From positions 49,596 to 113,595 of the forward strand of contig LGRX02035265.1 of assembly GCA_001247695.2 (NCBI GenBank): a DNA stretch of 64,000 nucleotides. Reading direction: 5' to 3'. The notes under the pieces were generated by a model. It searched no databases, was not told the origin of the DNA, and saw only the letters and a list, made by a program, of their open reading frames with translations. Position numbers and translations under genes: made by a program. This DNA comes from Cymbomonas tetramitiformis (lineage: Eukaryota; Chlorophyta; Pyramimonadophyceae; Pyramimonadales; Pyramimonadaceae). Positions 42,006 through 52,440 of the stretch are shown here, one piece after another; within the stretch, counting starts at the first letter, position 1, and every line of letters begins with the position of its first letter.

Positions 42006-42827
42006 ATCTGCCATAAACCTGCCCAAGCCGAAGGTAAACATACCAATACCATCGTCTTCACCACCTTGTAACATTCTGGCTCTCACCAAAGGATTTTTAA
42101 ATACCAAGAGCCACATACATCTGCGGCCAATAGGTCCATGTTCCAGATGTCCAATCACATGTAGACGTCCGGCCTGACTCAGTCGCCTGAAGTAGGCTGC
42201 TCTGCTATCTGTCATATCTGTCAAATAATAAGAGGGAACATGTACACATGCTACCACCCGACTGGCCATAACTGCCGGTGGAAACGCGATATCCAGCGCA
42301 GCAAACCAAGGAGACGTTATCACTGCGTCACAGACACCATACTTCTCCTTCCAACTACGATATTTGCCAGGCTGAAGTGCATCACGCGCCTCATACCAGC
42401 CCAACTGAAGGTTCCAATCATTGTTCATGAACCTCAGATGCGACCACTGCTCCATCATCACCTCACTGATGACTCCAGTACCCGCCCATGGGTCCCACAC
42501 GCCACCAATGGACTTCCAGTCCACCTCTGTTGCCAAGCGTCTCACCTCTGAAGGCACAGTGATGATAAGCTCCAGGCCCCACTGTAGTGCGCTAGCCTCG
42601 CGCACCTGAGCTCTGGTCATATGTCTCAATTCTCCTCGCTTCTCAATTTCTTCTTCATCCAAAGCAGGCACTAAAGGTGCATTCCTCAATTGTCTTGCGG
42701 TTGCCTTCTGCTCCCGATACTTCTTGCTCAGTACAGTTCGGTGCCCTTCATTCCAGTGTCCATGCATAAATATCCTCACTATCTCAGAGAGCTTGTCCTG
42801 CCTACCCCAGTCCACCTGATCTGGCAT
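41940..42827 (-). CDS. Methyltransferase-like protein in LTR element
   Basis: 295 aa from an ATG at 42827; the frame is open only 28 codons upstream. Motif I is VWDPWAGTGVI (about 110-120), followed by an acidic MNNDWN (about 134-139) where the SAM ribose would be held. CDAVITSPWF (about 166-175) occupies the place of motif IV, (D/N/S)PP(Y/F/W), in the variant SPW. A hydrophobic ASRVVACVHVPSYYL strand follows. The order I to IV fits N6-adenine or related Rossmann methyltransferases; the target is unknown. Upstream lies the PHD-integrase ORF in another frame, about 150 bp away. The last residues come from LTR sequence. Uninterrupted, unlike the neighbouring integrase. Confidence 0.6.
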   Translation of the reverse strand: MPDQVDWGRQDKLSEIVRIFMHGHWNEGHRTVLSKKYREQKATARQLRNAPLVPALDEEEIEKRGELRHMTRAQVREASALQWGLELIITVPSEVRRLATEVDWKSIGGVWDPWAGTGVISEVMMEQWSHLRFMNNDWNLQLGWYEARDALQPGKYRSWKEKYGVCDAVITSPWFAALDIAFPPAVMASRVVACVHVPSYYLTDMTDSRAAYFRRLSQAGRLHVIGHLEHGPIGRRCMWLLVFKNPLVRARMLQGGEDDGIGMFTFGLGRFMADCQGWISTLKTMRLLLNCSNTQ

Positions 42828-42978
42828 GTAGATAGAGGAACAGGTCCTTCTCCTTCTCCAACAGTATTTCCCTGGAAGAAATGGCTTGCCATGGCTGGGA
42901 CCTGCTCCCTTTCACCACGCGACGAGGACCCACATCTGCTGGCAGCAGACGCATGTCTGAGGACAACTTCTCGTTCAA

Positions 42979-44100
42979 CTATTGTTCTTTCATCCCAAGA
43001 CGGTCCTCCAAAACGCAAGAGGTCTTCGTCTCCTGGGTCTGCACCTCAGCGTTGGCAGCTTGCATCCCCGTGCCTGAGCACCTGGGACATAGCCACTCGC
43101 CCTCTGGCACCTCTGATAATGCTGGGGTAACGCACCATAAATGATACCCCTTGTTGCACGTGTCGCACAACAACATCTCCGCTTCCCCGTCAGCTTGCCT
43201 GCACACTTCACATGCAAGATGTTTGCTGGGCACAGCTGCGCTGCAGTCATACTGATCTTTGACCTGCAGATGGCACGGCGCGATACTCTGCACGGTGCTC
43301 TTCTCCTTGAGTTTGGCGGCGTCCTCGAGCACCACCACACCATCCCGCTGTATCTTCACCAACTTGAGGATGGCTGGCTTGGTGGCCACTTCCATACCAC
43401 TGCGAGGCTTCAGTCTGATGTACACGAAGTCTCCCACCTTGAACTGATGTGGCTTGGGTTCATAGCCACCACCCCTTCTGCCTTCATAATGTAGGGTATC
43501 TCGATGCTGCGCAACCTCAAGACTGCAGCCTGCATGTACCATCAGTCGCCTCACCACCTGCGCTCTCTGCAACAGGTCCTTGACTCGGTGGTCCTTGTCG
43601 TCACTCACCTCCAGATCGAAGTCCAGGTTGGGTGCCTGCTTCAGATCAGGCGGCACCGCCGCCTCCTGAGCAAACAGTAGCGTGAACGGTGCCACTCCTG
43701 TGGACTCCTGCCGAGCTGCGTTGTAGCTCAGCACCAGTGGCCAGAGCTGTTCGTCCCACTCATTGTCGAGACCCTTCTCCAGGGCGAGCTTCTTGAATCA
43801 GAACTTGATAGTGCGTACCACCCGCTCTGTGAGCCCATTGCCCTCTGGTGAGTCTGACGATGTGACTCTCCTGTCTATCAGACAGTCCCTGCACAGTTGC
43901 TCAAATTCACCCTCAAATTCCTTGCCTCCGTCGACCAGGCACTCGGCTGGCGCCTCGAAGACAGCCAGCACATCGTTGCGGAACGCTGCCGCGATGGTGC
44001 TTGCCTCTTTATTAGGAATAGGCACGCACACTACGAATCTGGTGTGATGCTCGGTCATGATGCGCACCCTACTGTTACCTCAGTCGATGTCTCCGGTAGC
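42979..44100 (-). pseudogene. Integrase fused to PHD finger
   Basis: One frame with TGA stops at 44082-44080 and 43800-43798. The core shows HHTRFVVCVPIPNKEA, LVDGGKEFEGEF (second catalytic Asp) and SPEGNGLTERVVRTIK (catalytic Glu in the usual N-E position). After the second stop: LSYNAARQESTGVAPF, typical of Gypsy-type integrases, then an SH3-like end (FKVGDFVYIRLKP). The C-terminal 45 residues are a complete PHD finger, CEVCRQADGEAEMLLC, CNKGYHLWC, CPRC (Cys4-His-Cys3). PHD fingers read histone H3 tails, so this is a likely targeting module in the position where chromoviruses carry a chromodomain. The first catalytic Asp region is lost with the truncated 5' part. Confidence 0.78.
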
Positions 44101-44272
44101 TTCGGAGGACTGGCCAAAGAATCCGATGACAAACCACGGTCTTGGCAAAGGTAGCATTTAGCAGTTTTTATTTATCCACATATATGATATCTCGCATGTG
44201 TGCGTATCTGTGCAAGGGTATGATTTTGTACAAGGCTCACTACACCTTTAGCAAGGAAGGATCAATTTCCCG
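44075..44272 (-). repeat. LTR/leader-like segment, inverted partner of 40622-40830
   Basis: Reverse complement of 40622-40830. It includes TGGATAAATAAAAACTGC. It separates the PHD-integrase element from the chromovirus fragment; the boundary with integrase coding sequence is not sharp. Confidence 0.7.
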
Positions 44273-44377
44273 CTTCTATGCAACATAATGATAAAACATC
44301 AAGAGCAAGGTATATAAATGATCGACATGTATTAGTATATATTACAAGAAGTAAGGGCATCAGGCTTAATATAATGT

Positions 44378-45370
44378 TTAGCCTTCATAGGCAGCTATCA
44401 TGTCTGCTGCATTGGTCAGCTCTGTGGCTTTGGCCCAGGTGTCATGCTCAGGGCCGTAGCCTGCATATCGCACTAAATAGTACTTGACACCTCTAGTGAT
44501 CTTATCTGAGAGTATGTGTGATATCTCAAACAGTGATTGCCCTTCTTCGGTGATCATCTGTGGCAGAGGCAAAGGTGCTTGGATCGAGTCGTTGTACAGC
44601 TCTATTCTGGATACAGGCTGTACCGGATGGATACGGATATCGAGATTTCCGAAATCTAACTCGTATGCACGCCCATGGCTAAGCACTTTGGATATAGTGA
44701 ACGGCCCAATATATGGCTGCTTAAAGTGTCTGCCTGCCTCTGTCAAACCAGTCCATTGGATAAACTCGGTCCGTAAAAGAACTTTCTGCCCCGCTGCATA
44801 TTGCCGAGGCATGTGAGTCTTATTGAATCTGGCTTGGCTAATTTCTGCTGCTCGGGAAATGTTGTCTACCGCGTTGGCATGTACAGCCGAGTACTGGTCA
44901 AAATGATCTTCAATAGCTCTCTGTATTGGAACAGGAGCTTCTGGCGGAATAGTGATTGCCAGATCATGAGGCGAAAGTGGCTGCGCCATCGAGTCGAGAT
45001 AGAATGGTGAATAACCAGTAGATGCAGAAACTGTGTTGTTAATTGCAAACTCCACTAGAGGCAACTTGTCCTCCCACGAATTGGCTGAAGTATCATTGCA
45101 ACAACACCTGTGGATGAAAAAATACTATCTAATCAGTTCATAAACCATAGGATGGTGAATATCGAATCATGAATCAACAAATTGAAAAGTACCTGAGGAT
45201 ATCCTCGATGAAGGCATGGCTCCTCTCATTGGCTGCATTCGACTGTGGATGGTGCGAAAACGTCATAGACAATCTCGTACCAGTAGATTTCCACAGTGTT
45301 TGCCAGAATGTAGAGGTGAATCTGGGGTCTCGATCTGAGATGGTGTTCCTCGGATGGTATCGTGATCAAG
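44378..45370 (-). pseudogene. Chromovirus integrase end with chromodomain, spliced
   Basis: Minus strand. The first exon (about 45370-45193) encodes HPRNTISDRDPRFTS, FWQTLWKSTGTRL and HHPQSNAANERSHAF: the second catalytic Asp (DRD) and the Glu of a Gypsy integrase. An 85-bp intron (45192-45108) follows, then a 228-codon frame: SWEDKLPLVEFAINNTV, the GPF...SRIEL linker and a C-terminal chromodomain (YYLVRYAGYGPEHDTW). Chromodomains direct chromovirus insertion to modified histones. Everything upstream of the second catalytic Asp is missing, so it is a 5'-truncated fragment. Confidence 0.82.
45108..45192 (-). other. 85-bp spliceosomal intron in integrase
   Basis: On the minus strand CTCAG|GTACTT opens it and TTCATCCACAG|GTG closes it. 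Removing it joins ILR to CCNDTSANSWEDKLPL in one frame; keeping it shifts the frame (85 is not a multiple of three). Integrases of this class normally read straight through here. Confidence 0.7.
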
Positions 45371-46379
45371 CTGTCATGATGCATGCACAATCACAGTGAT
45401 GCCCAGTATAATAGTGTACCGGGTGGTGAAATACACATCTGATGCATGCGCTCTGTATATACTCATGATAGTGTATACTTGGAAGTATGTGTGTGTGTTG
45501 CTGCAGGAATATTCATCTCCACACACTCGACTTTTTGCACACACTATGATTGCTGCAGAGTATACAATGATCTGTGATGTTGAATGTGTGTGTGTGTAAG
45601 CAATCACACAGCATTCATGCGTCCACACTCATGATTGTAAGTTAGTATAATCTGACAGTAAGTAAAGTATAGTATCTCAGCGACATCAGAGTATATATGG
45701 CATAGTGCATGGTGCAGTATTGTCATCACGCGTCCGTTCAGGATAATTCCGGATAGTATACATATATGCTGTCAGGACATCGTGACGTGCGCTGATGAAT
45801 CAAAAGATTATTGCAAGTATAGATGATGACGGTATGTTGATGAAACTTCGCATACTGACATCGTCATTAAAAATTGCAAAACAATCATACTGCACAGTGA
45901 GCGATTTGCTGCGATCATGAAAATCGTATGGTGTGCGCTGATGATTTTTGAGTACATCCCGTCGCAGAATGTCTAGCACATGATACGAGAGCTAGTTTTC
46001 CGCGCAGATAATGATTCCGCTGTTTATTTCTGCGCCGCGTCTCATATGCGAATTTTCGAACAACTGCGAATCTTATATACGCGTACATCTTATCGCTGCG
46101 CGCATGTATGCCGTATGCACACCTTGTCGCACGGTATATGTGATGTTCAGCTGTTGTATGCGATCTGCGAGTACGGATATGTCAATATCTCCTCGCACAC
46201 TATCGTCGCTTCTGCAGCGGTCAGTATATGCGATATATCAATATTCGTGCGGATACGACGCCAATTATTGCTCACGCTCCGCAACCTGCATATACAAATT
46301 TTTTGATATCTACGCTGCACTCACACAAAAGTTCTCGTTCGTGCCTTGACGAGGCAGAATACCATCTGATACGGGCTGA
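45371..46379. other. No recognised gene
   Basis: AT-rich with GTGTGTGTG tracts (45480-45600) and a CG-containing part (45900-46330) similar in texture to 24600-25250. Longest frames about 110 codons, without domains. Confidence 0.45.
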
Positions 46380-46993
46380 TATGCGAGCCCTTAGTATATC
46401 ATATAATATAATAGAAAGCGCGGTGTTATAGGATGGTAACACACGTGCAAGTTATTAGCGGGGATGAGTGCAGACTTCTGACAGAAGATACTGCTCTAGC
46501 ACAACGCTAGCTCATGTATACCGAATGCCTCCCATGTCATAGATGGTACCGCTATTGGGTTGTGAACCCGAGGCATTGGTTGAACGACTGGTATCGGCAG
46601 AACGAATGATGCGTTCGCCATATGATACCCGCATGCTTGTTCCGCACATGCTAGAAGCAAAGATGATTTCTTCTCCGAACCGTTCGGACTTCAAGATAGC
46701 ATCTTGCTTCGCCATCTTCGAGTCCGACATACGGCCTCTCGATGACAGGTGTCATTCAAGTCTTACCTTGAATAAATGACAGATGATGTGACAGATGATA
46801 AATCACATCTCAATGACATGTACAGTCATAGTCGACCGTACTGACGACTGTCTGATGACTGTCTGACGACTGTCTGTCATTATAATATATGACATGACTC
46901 GACATGACATGCCATGACATGGTATGGCATGTCTGACAGGTATGACACGTATGACATGTATGACACATGTGTCATCGGTCATAACCCTGACAG
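46380..46993 (+). repeat. Diverged LTR family B copy, inverted
   Basis: Relative to 41434-42005 this copy is on the other strand. Matching blocks: GGGTTGTGAACCCGAG with CGGGTTCACAACCCGATG, the ACGGTCGACTATGAC segment, and ATGACACATGTGTCATCGGTCATAACCCTGACA at the end. The left boundary is uncertain. Confidence 0.6.
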
Positions 46994-47513
46994 CTCCAAC
47001 CTTTGCTTCCATCGCCTTCACCTGACTGGTGAGGCCCTCCAGCTCGGTCAACACACCGCTGGAGCCGGGGACGGAGAACCCGTAAGCAGACACGTCGATG
47101 CCGTCGCTCTCGTCGCCGGTCGCCCGTCAGCACCGCCGGCGCGCCGTACACCGCCACCACCGCGGCGAATGCTTCCGCCCCATCGTCCGCCGCAACCTGA
47201 AAGATGTGGCAAAGGTCGAGGGTGTGCATGTCCTCGGCAACACCCTCGCCGTCAACGGGCATGCAATAGGCCGCAGTGCCGCCCCGCCGCCCCCTTCCCG
47301 CCGTAAGGGCATTCCTTCCATCCGTAATATTTCTTGCCCACACCCTCTCTGCCGCAACGGTGGCAGAGAGGGAGGGCCTTCATGTCATGTCCGTCGAAGC
47401 CGACTGGCGGGGTCGGGCTCGCGCCCGCTCGAAAGCCATCCAGCCCCTTGCCGCGCCTGTTCTTGGGAGGCTGAGAAGACGGCAAGACGCACCAACCACC
47501 AAGAGCCGCTGAA
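46972..47513 (-). pseudogene. Cys-rich ORF fragment with frameshift
   Basis: Two overlapping minus-strand frames (47513 to about 47300 and about 47300 to 46972). The first contains CHRCGREGVGKKYYGWKEC, a zinc-binding-like cluster. The second is Ala/Arg-rich without a domain. It was interrupted by the copia insertion at 47514 and runs into the LTR at 46993. Possibly a Gag or other retroelement protein; I do not recognise it. Confidence 0.4.
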
Positions 47514-47867
47514 TAATAGATAGTTTGAAACACATACAGGGTAGAATATTCTGTATATCAGTGTTTTAATACTATCGCTGTACGCAAAAATATGAGGCTC
47601 AAACGGTGATAATATGTCTGTAAAAGATATACCATATGAGAGTAAGAGAGTCTAAGTAGCTTATGCTACGTGCGCTGTGTAAAGCTGTACGAGTACGGCT
47701 ACGGTGATGCTCGAGTACTCTAACACGTGGCTCGCGGTCACTATCGCTGTGACTCGCGGTCTCTGTCGCTGTGACTCGCGGTCTCGAGCCGAATAATGCA
47801 GTCATCTGTCACATGCATCGAGGAATGTCATACAGGGGCAGTACTATATATCTAGTCCCCCGTGACA
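47514..47867 (-). repeat. 3' LTR of the copia element
   Basis: On the minus strand from TGTCACGGGGGACTAG, preceded by GAATGTGGTGG, to CTATCTATTA. The 3'-most 150 bp equals 62412-62562 with about one difference. It ends in TA rather than CA. The 5' start is chosen on the TG and the purine tract. Confidence 0.7.
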
Positions 47868-48114
47868 CCACCACATTCTGTGGATGTGTGTGGCAGTGGC
47901 ATGGTAATGTAAGACAAGCAATATATCAATATACTCGAAGACGGAGCAAGCATAGATCAGGCATTTGCATTGGCAAGAACTGGTCCTACTGGTGCCTCCG
48001 GGTCTTTAGAAATAGACATGCTCGCAGAGGCCCACCTTCCCTCGCCTCGGGTCACCCTATCAAGTTCTGCCGCTGCAGTGATGCTAAGACAATCTCGTCC
48101 TGTCGTTGTTGTTG

Positions 48115-49356
48115 TTATAGTTGCTGCTGCTGGGCATGTAGTTTCTGTGCTTCAGCTGTTCGTAGCTTCTCCTTCAGCTTAATACCCCGGTCCTTAATAT
48201 CCAAGAGGCGGGCAGTGAACTTGTCGATAATGGGAACCCCGTGTTTGGTGGTAGGCAGGGCTTTAGTGAAAATGTCAGCCTGATTGTCATCGGTCGGAAT
48301 CCAGACCGGGGTAAACTTCATGAGGGGCCCCTGACACCAGTTCCTAACCGCGTGGTACCGAACCGCAATGTGTTTGAGCTTAGAAGAGAGTGCCCGCTGA
48401 GTGACCAAAGTCTGAACTGCTGAGTTATCTACATTGATGGTGATGGGCTCAGCTGAGGGAAATAACTCTGTCAGTGTGTTGTAGATGGTTAGGGCGGAGG
48501 TTCAGGCTTCTGACATGGCAACATTCTCTGCCTCTGTAGAGTGAAGGGCAGTGCATGACTTCTGCTTCTTTGACCACCAGTCAATGAGCATACCGTGAAA
48601 GTAGAGACAGTAGCCGGAAACTGAGTTCCGTGTGGCAGTGTCTCCTGCATGGTCCGAGTCACAGAACGCTGTGAGCTGGGGTGCTGCAGAGTCAATAGCC
48701 ATAGCAAGTGTGTAGTCTCTGGTGGAATAGGCATAGTGAAGGATCCACTTGGCAGCGGTGAAGGCTTCAACTGTGGGCTGGTGGCAAAACTGAGCCAGAT
48801 ACGTGACGTGGTAGTATATGTCGGGTCTGACTGTCCTGGCTAACCAGAGCAGAGAGTAGATCAAGGATCTGAGGGGTGTCTCAATGGACCTGTCAATGGC
48901 ATCAGGTGGGGGAATGGGGAGGGAGAGACCCTCTGTCATCGGTGATCGAGGTGGCTGCTTATCCGTGGCTATGCTGAACTTAGCACACAGATCTGTGATG
49001 CTCCGCTCGTGTGAAAGCTCAATCCTGGTCGGGTATGACTCTCCTGTAGGAAGTGTCTCAGTCTGGACATCAACCCTGAGCTGGAGGAACTGGTTGAGGA
49101 CACCAGAGTAGGTGGCCTGGAATGTGGACATGATGTCAGTGTGAAACCGGGCTCTGGACCGCTCATCGGCACAAGCCACAATGAAGTCATCAACGTAGAT
49201 GAGGACTATGAAGAGCTGACCGTCAATCCAGCCGATGTACAGGCACTCGTCATATGTGGACCTGCTGAGTGTAGGGTAGCGGTCTGTCATGAACCTGTGT
49301 GCGGTCTCTGACCAGAGTCTGCCTGAGGTCCGATGTCCGTAGAGTGCCTTCTTCAT
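48115..49356 (-). pseudogene. Copia RT C-terminal half and RNase H
   Basis: One frame with an internal TGA at 48504-48502. MKKALYGHRTSGRLW opens it, then FIVLIYVDDFIVACADE with the YVDD active site. LIYSLLWLARTVRPDIYYHV and AFCDSDHAG follow (RNase H Asp). After the stop: TEAE region end, then VWIPTDDNQADIFTKALP, the standard copia end. Gln repeats close the frame. Confidence 0.88.
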
Positions 49357-49371
49357 ATAGGCACCTACATA

Positions 49372-50046
49372 TCATAGGGGATGGATGTACCCCTTCGGAA
49401 ACCTGACATAGTACCGCTCATCCTCAGGTATTAGAGCCTGGAGAAAAGCCCGAGAGACATCATAGTGGTATGGCATGAGTCCGTGTGTCAGGCAGAGCGC
49501 TAGTAGGAGTCTGAAGGTGGTGAGCTGAGGTGTAGGGGCAAAGGTCTCCGCCTCCTCATAGAAGGTGCGGTCCATGTCTCCTCTGGTGGTGCATCTGGCC
49601 TTGAACTTGTCAAGGGAGCCGTCTGTCAGCTTCTTGAGCTTAAAGACAAACTTACTGGGGAGGACGGTGGAGCCTGGGGGGAAGGCGGTGACTGGATCGG
49701 CCCTGTCTGGCTGAAGTATGCCGTCAATCTCTGACTGAATGGCTTTGTGCCACTGTCTCCAATTAGGGCTGAGCCGAGCCTGTCTGTATGTAGCAGGGTC
49801 TGGCTCGTCCATGAAGGCATCACTCGGGAAGTCTGCGGGGTCTGAGTCTGCGTCTCTGAGGGCAAGGAGCATGGCCTTCTGGTCTGGGGAGATGATGACA
49901 GCATCGGTGTCTGCATACTGGGTGGAGTGTGAGTCAGCAGAGTCGAAGTACACCTGGTATCTGTGCTGGACCTGAGGCTTATGGTCTACAGACACGATGG
50001 CTGCAGGGTGATACTTCTGTCGGTCAACTGGCTTAGCCGAGCACAT
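49372..50046 (-). pseudogene. Copia RT N-terminal half
   Basis: In the same frame as its neighbours, separated by TGA (49374-49372) and TAA (50061-50059). NWRQWHKAIQSEIDGI, LPSKFVFKLKKLTDGS, KARCTTRGDM, TFAPTPQLTTFRLLLAL and HYDVSRAFLQALI are the usual opening of a copia RT. The palm Asp (DVSRAF) is intact. Confidence 0.88.
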
Positions 50047-50058
50047 AGCAAAACACGG

Positions 50059-52413
50059 TTAAAAGACATTAGGTGCCCCATGTTTGTGTCTGTGCTTGAG
50101 AAAGCTGATGAGAGTGGCATAGTGGCTCTTGGCCAGCTCAAGATAGTGTATGAGCTTTACCCAGACTGGATGTCTGAGTTTAGCACACTGGACCTTGACA
50201 TAGGCAAAGGTCTCTGACTCGTGGGTGCTGCATGCAAGCTCGAGGATGTCGGGGGAGGAGAGGGCTGTGGGGCGTCGGATGGGGTACATCTTCTTTGTGA
50301 AGATAGCTGTGGAGGCGGGATCAACCAAAGTGTTGTGCGTGTTGGCAAGTGTCTTAGCCATGAGAGCAGGGTCAGTGACAAACGTAGGCCTAGAGAGAGC
50401 CTTGAGCTTTCCTTTCACTGTATCAAGGCATAGATAGTTGCCAGGTGTGAGATTCCCGACATAGCGGTATGGCTTGCTCTTAGGCTGTAGCTTAGCCGAA
50501 GTGTCAGCTTTAGCTCCTGCCTTAGAGCGCTGTGCGGGGTCCTGCCAGACATTGCACTCGGACCAGAAGGGCCGGAGCTCGGTGTAGTCGAAGTGACGGC
50601 CGGTGTATCTGAGATGAGGTGTGTCCATTCCAATGTGCTTGTTAGGCATAACATTGAGGACTGTGTTAATGGCATGGAGTGCAGCAAGAGGCCATGTGTA
50701 CAGCGGGGCATCATATGTGCGCATGGTGCTGTTCATGATCTTCTGCATGTCTCTCCAGGGCACCTCAATCTGAGCCTGGAATTCGTGCATGTATGGCGGA
50801 CCGGTCTCATGACGCATGCGGTACTGTCGGAGCAGTGTCTTCATCTCCTCCGATGCGTACTCTGTGGCACAGTATGTGTGGAAAGTGATGGTCTCTGGTG
50901 TGAAGCCGTGGGACTGAATGTCATCAAGGACAGTCTGGAGGTGGAAGTGTTGGCCTCCCTTAGAAGGCGAGGCAAATCCGAAGGCCTTTTTAGTGACGGG
51001 GCACTTAAAGGCACTGATGAAGACTGACTCGTCGTAGCCAGGGGGTTTGCATGGGCCCCAAATGTCAGCAAATATGTGCTGGAATGGCTTGGACTGTTCC
51101 CATTTGACAGGCCGGTGGTTGGCTGGCAAAGCCGGAGGTGGTCTGCGGTTGGCTCTGTCAAATACATTAAAGGGTCCTGGGCGTTCGGCATTCCAGGTGT
51201 TGCAATGAGCACACCCGCAGCCTGACAGGATAGTCCTGAGTGTCTTCATGGAGAGGTGTCGTCTGGGTACTGCAAACTGAAGCCCCTGTGAGAAGAGGTG
51301 AGCAATGTACTGGTGTGAGTAGTGGCCCAGACAGGCATGGAGGTACTGATGAGGGTCAATCCTGGGGACTGTGGTGGCATCCTTGAAAAGGATGATGGTG
51401 TCGAACGGAGCCCCCTGGATGAAGACACGGTCAGCACCGCCCTCCTCTCCTGCATCTGTGAGGTCCTGGGGGGAGTAGGTACCAGCGCGAGGGCGGGAGA
51501 AGAAGCCGGGTGTGCCTGCTGGGATGGTGGCTATCTCCTGAAAGTGATAGGTGAGTGGCCACCAGGCTGCAGATGGTGACTTCCGGAGACACACCGTGTA
51601 TGAGGTGTTATTAGGGTCTAACCAGAAGTCCTCTAGCATCTTCATCAACATCCTTTGGATGATGGAGTTGATGAAGGGCGGGTTGGCCCAGAAAGAGCGC
51701 CCGCACCAGACATGATCCTCAGCAGGGTCCTCGAGGGAGTAGTAGTGCTGGCACTGTGTGTTACCCCGTGGGTAGGGGATGCCGTCCGTGTAGAGGTCTG
51801 TGTCACAATAGCCGTATGGACTGTGCTGAGCAAACTCTCTATAGGCGGACCTAGCAACCATCCAGTCGACTGTGCCCTTCTCTGCAAGCTCTGAAGGGGC
51901 AGGCTGCAGGAGGGGTCTCCTCTGTGCTATGGAGTGGGCAGATGGGGTGGCTCGCCAGCTGCTGGGGTGTACAACATAGTCTCTGCCAGTGTCATAGAGG
52001 TCAAAGAGAGAAGCACCGTGGTGCCATGTGAGGTCGATGAAGTCAGGGGAGCGGGCCCCGTGTCTGAGCATCTGGCGGACTGAGATGAGGTTTGGGGCAT
52101 TTGGATCATAGAAGGCTTGGAGAAATGGGAGTGTGATCCAAGTGCCGTCGGTGTACTGGAAATCAATGGAGGCTGTGCCGACACTGTGAGGCCTGTAATG
52201 CTGATCCGAGGCTGTGGTCACGCTGGAGGTGCACGGGGACAACTCAGTGAAGAGCTCCCTGTTATTCAGGAGGAGATGTGAGGCTCCTGAATCTACAAGG
52301 AGGTGTCCGTGCGTGTTGGAGGCAGGGCGGCCTTTCCCAAGCAGAGGGAGGAACACCGGTGTGCCGCGGTGACAGTGCGGGGCACCGTCGGTGCAGCTGA
52401 GGTCTCTCCCCAC
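50059..52413 (-). pseudogene. Copia protease and integrase
   Basis: 784 codons in the shared pol frame; upstream TGA at 52443-52441. LLVDSGASHLLLNN is the aspartic protease site. HACLGHYSHQYI...CGCAHC is the HHCC zinc domain of integrase. The first catalytic Asp is in HIFADIWGP. In the second motif the expected (S/T)D(N/C)G is replaced by HTYCATEYAS, so the catalytic Asp is lost. The Glu is in QAQIEVPWRDM. Integration activity should be absent. The C-terminal part carries NIGMDTPHLRYTG-like and VGNLTPGNYLCLDTVKGK blocks typical of copia. Confidence 0.88.
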
Positions 52414-52440
52414 GGCGCTGCAACCGCAGGGTCGTAGACC

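Larger units (their letters stand above)
41434..44100 (-). mobile_element. Truncated LTR retroelement with PHD finger and methyltransferase-like ORF
   Basis: On the minus strand: an integrase core with two in-frame TGA codons (44082-44080, 43800-43798), an integrase C-terminal part, a PHD finger, a separate methyltransferase-like ORF and a 3' LTR. The 5' part, including RT, is missing: at about 44100-44272 the sequence changes into LTR/leader-like DNA and then the 3' end of a different chromovirus. That the ORF and the LTR belong to one element is inferred from order and orientation. Confidence 0.65.
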
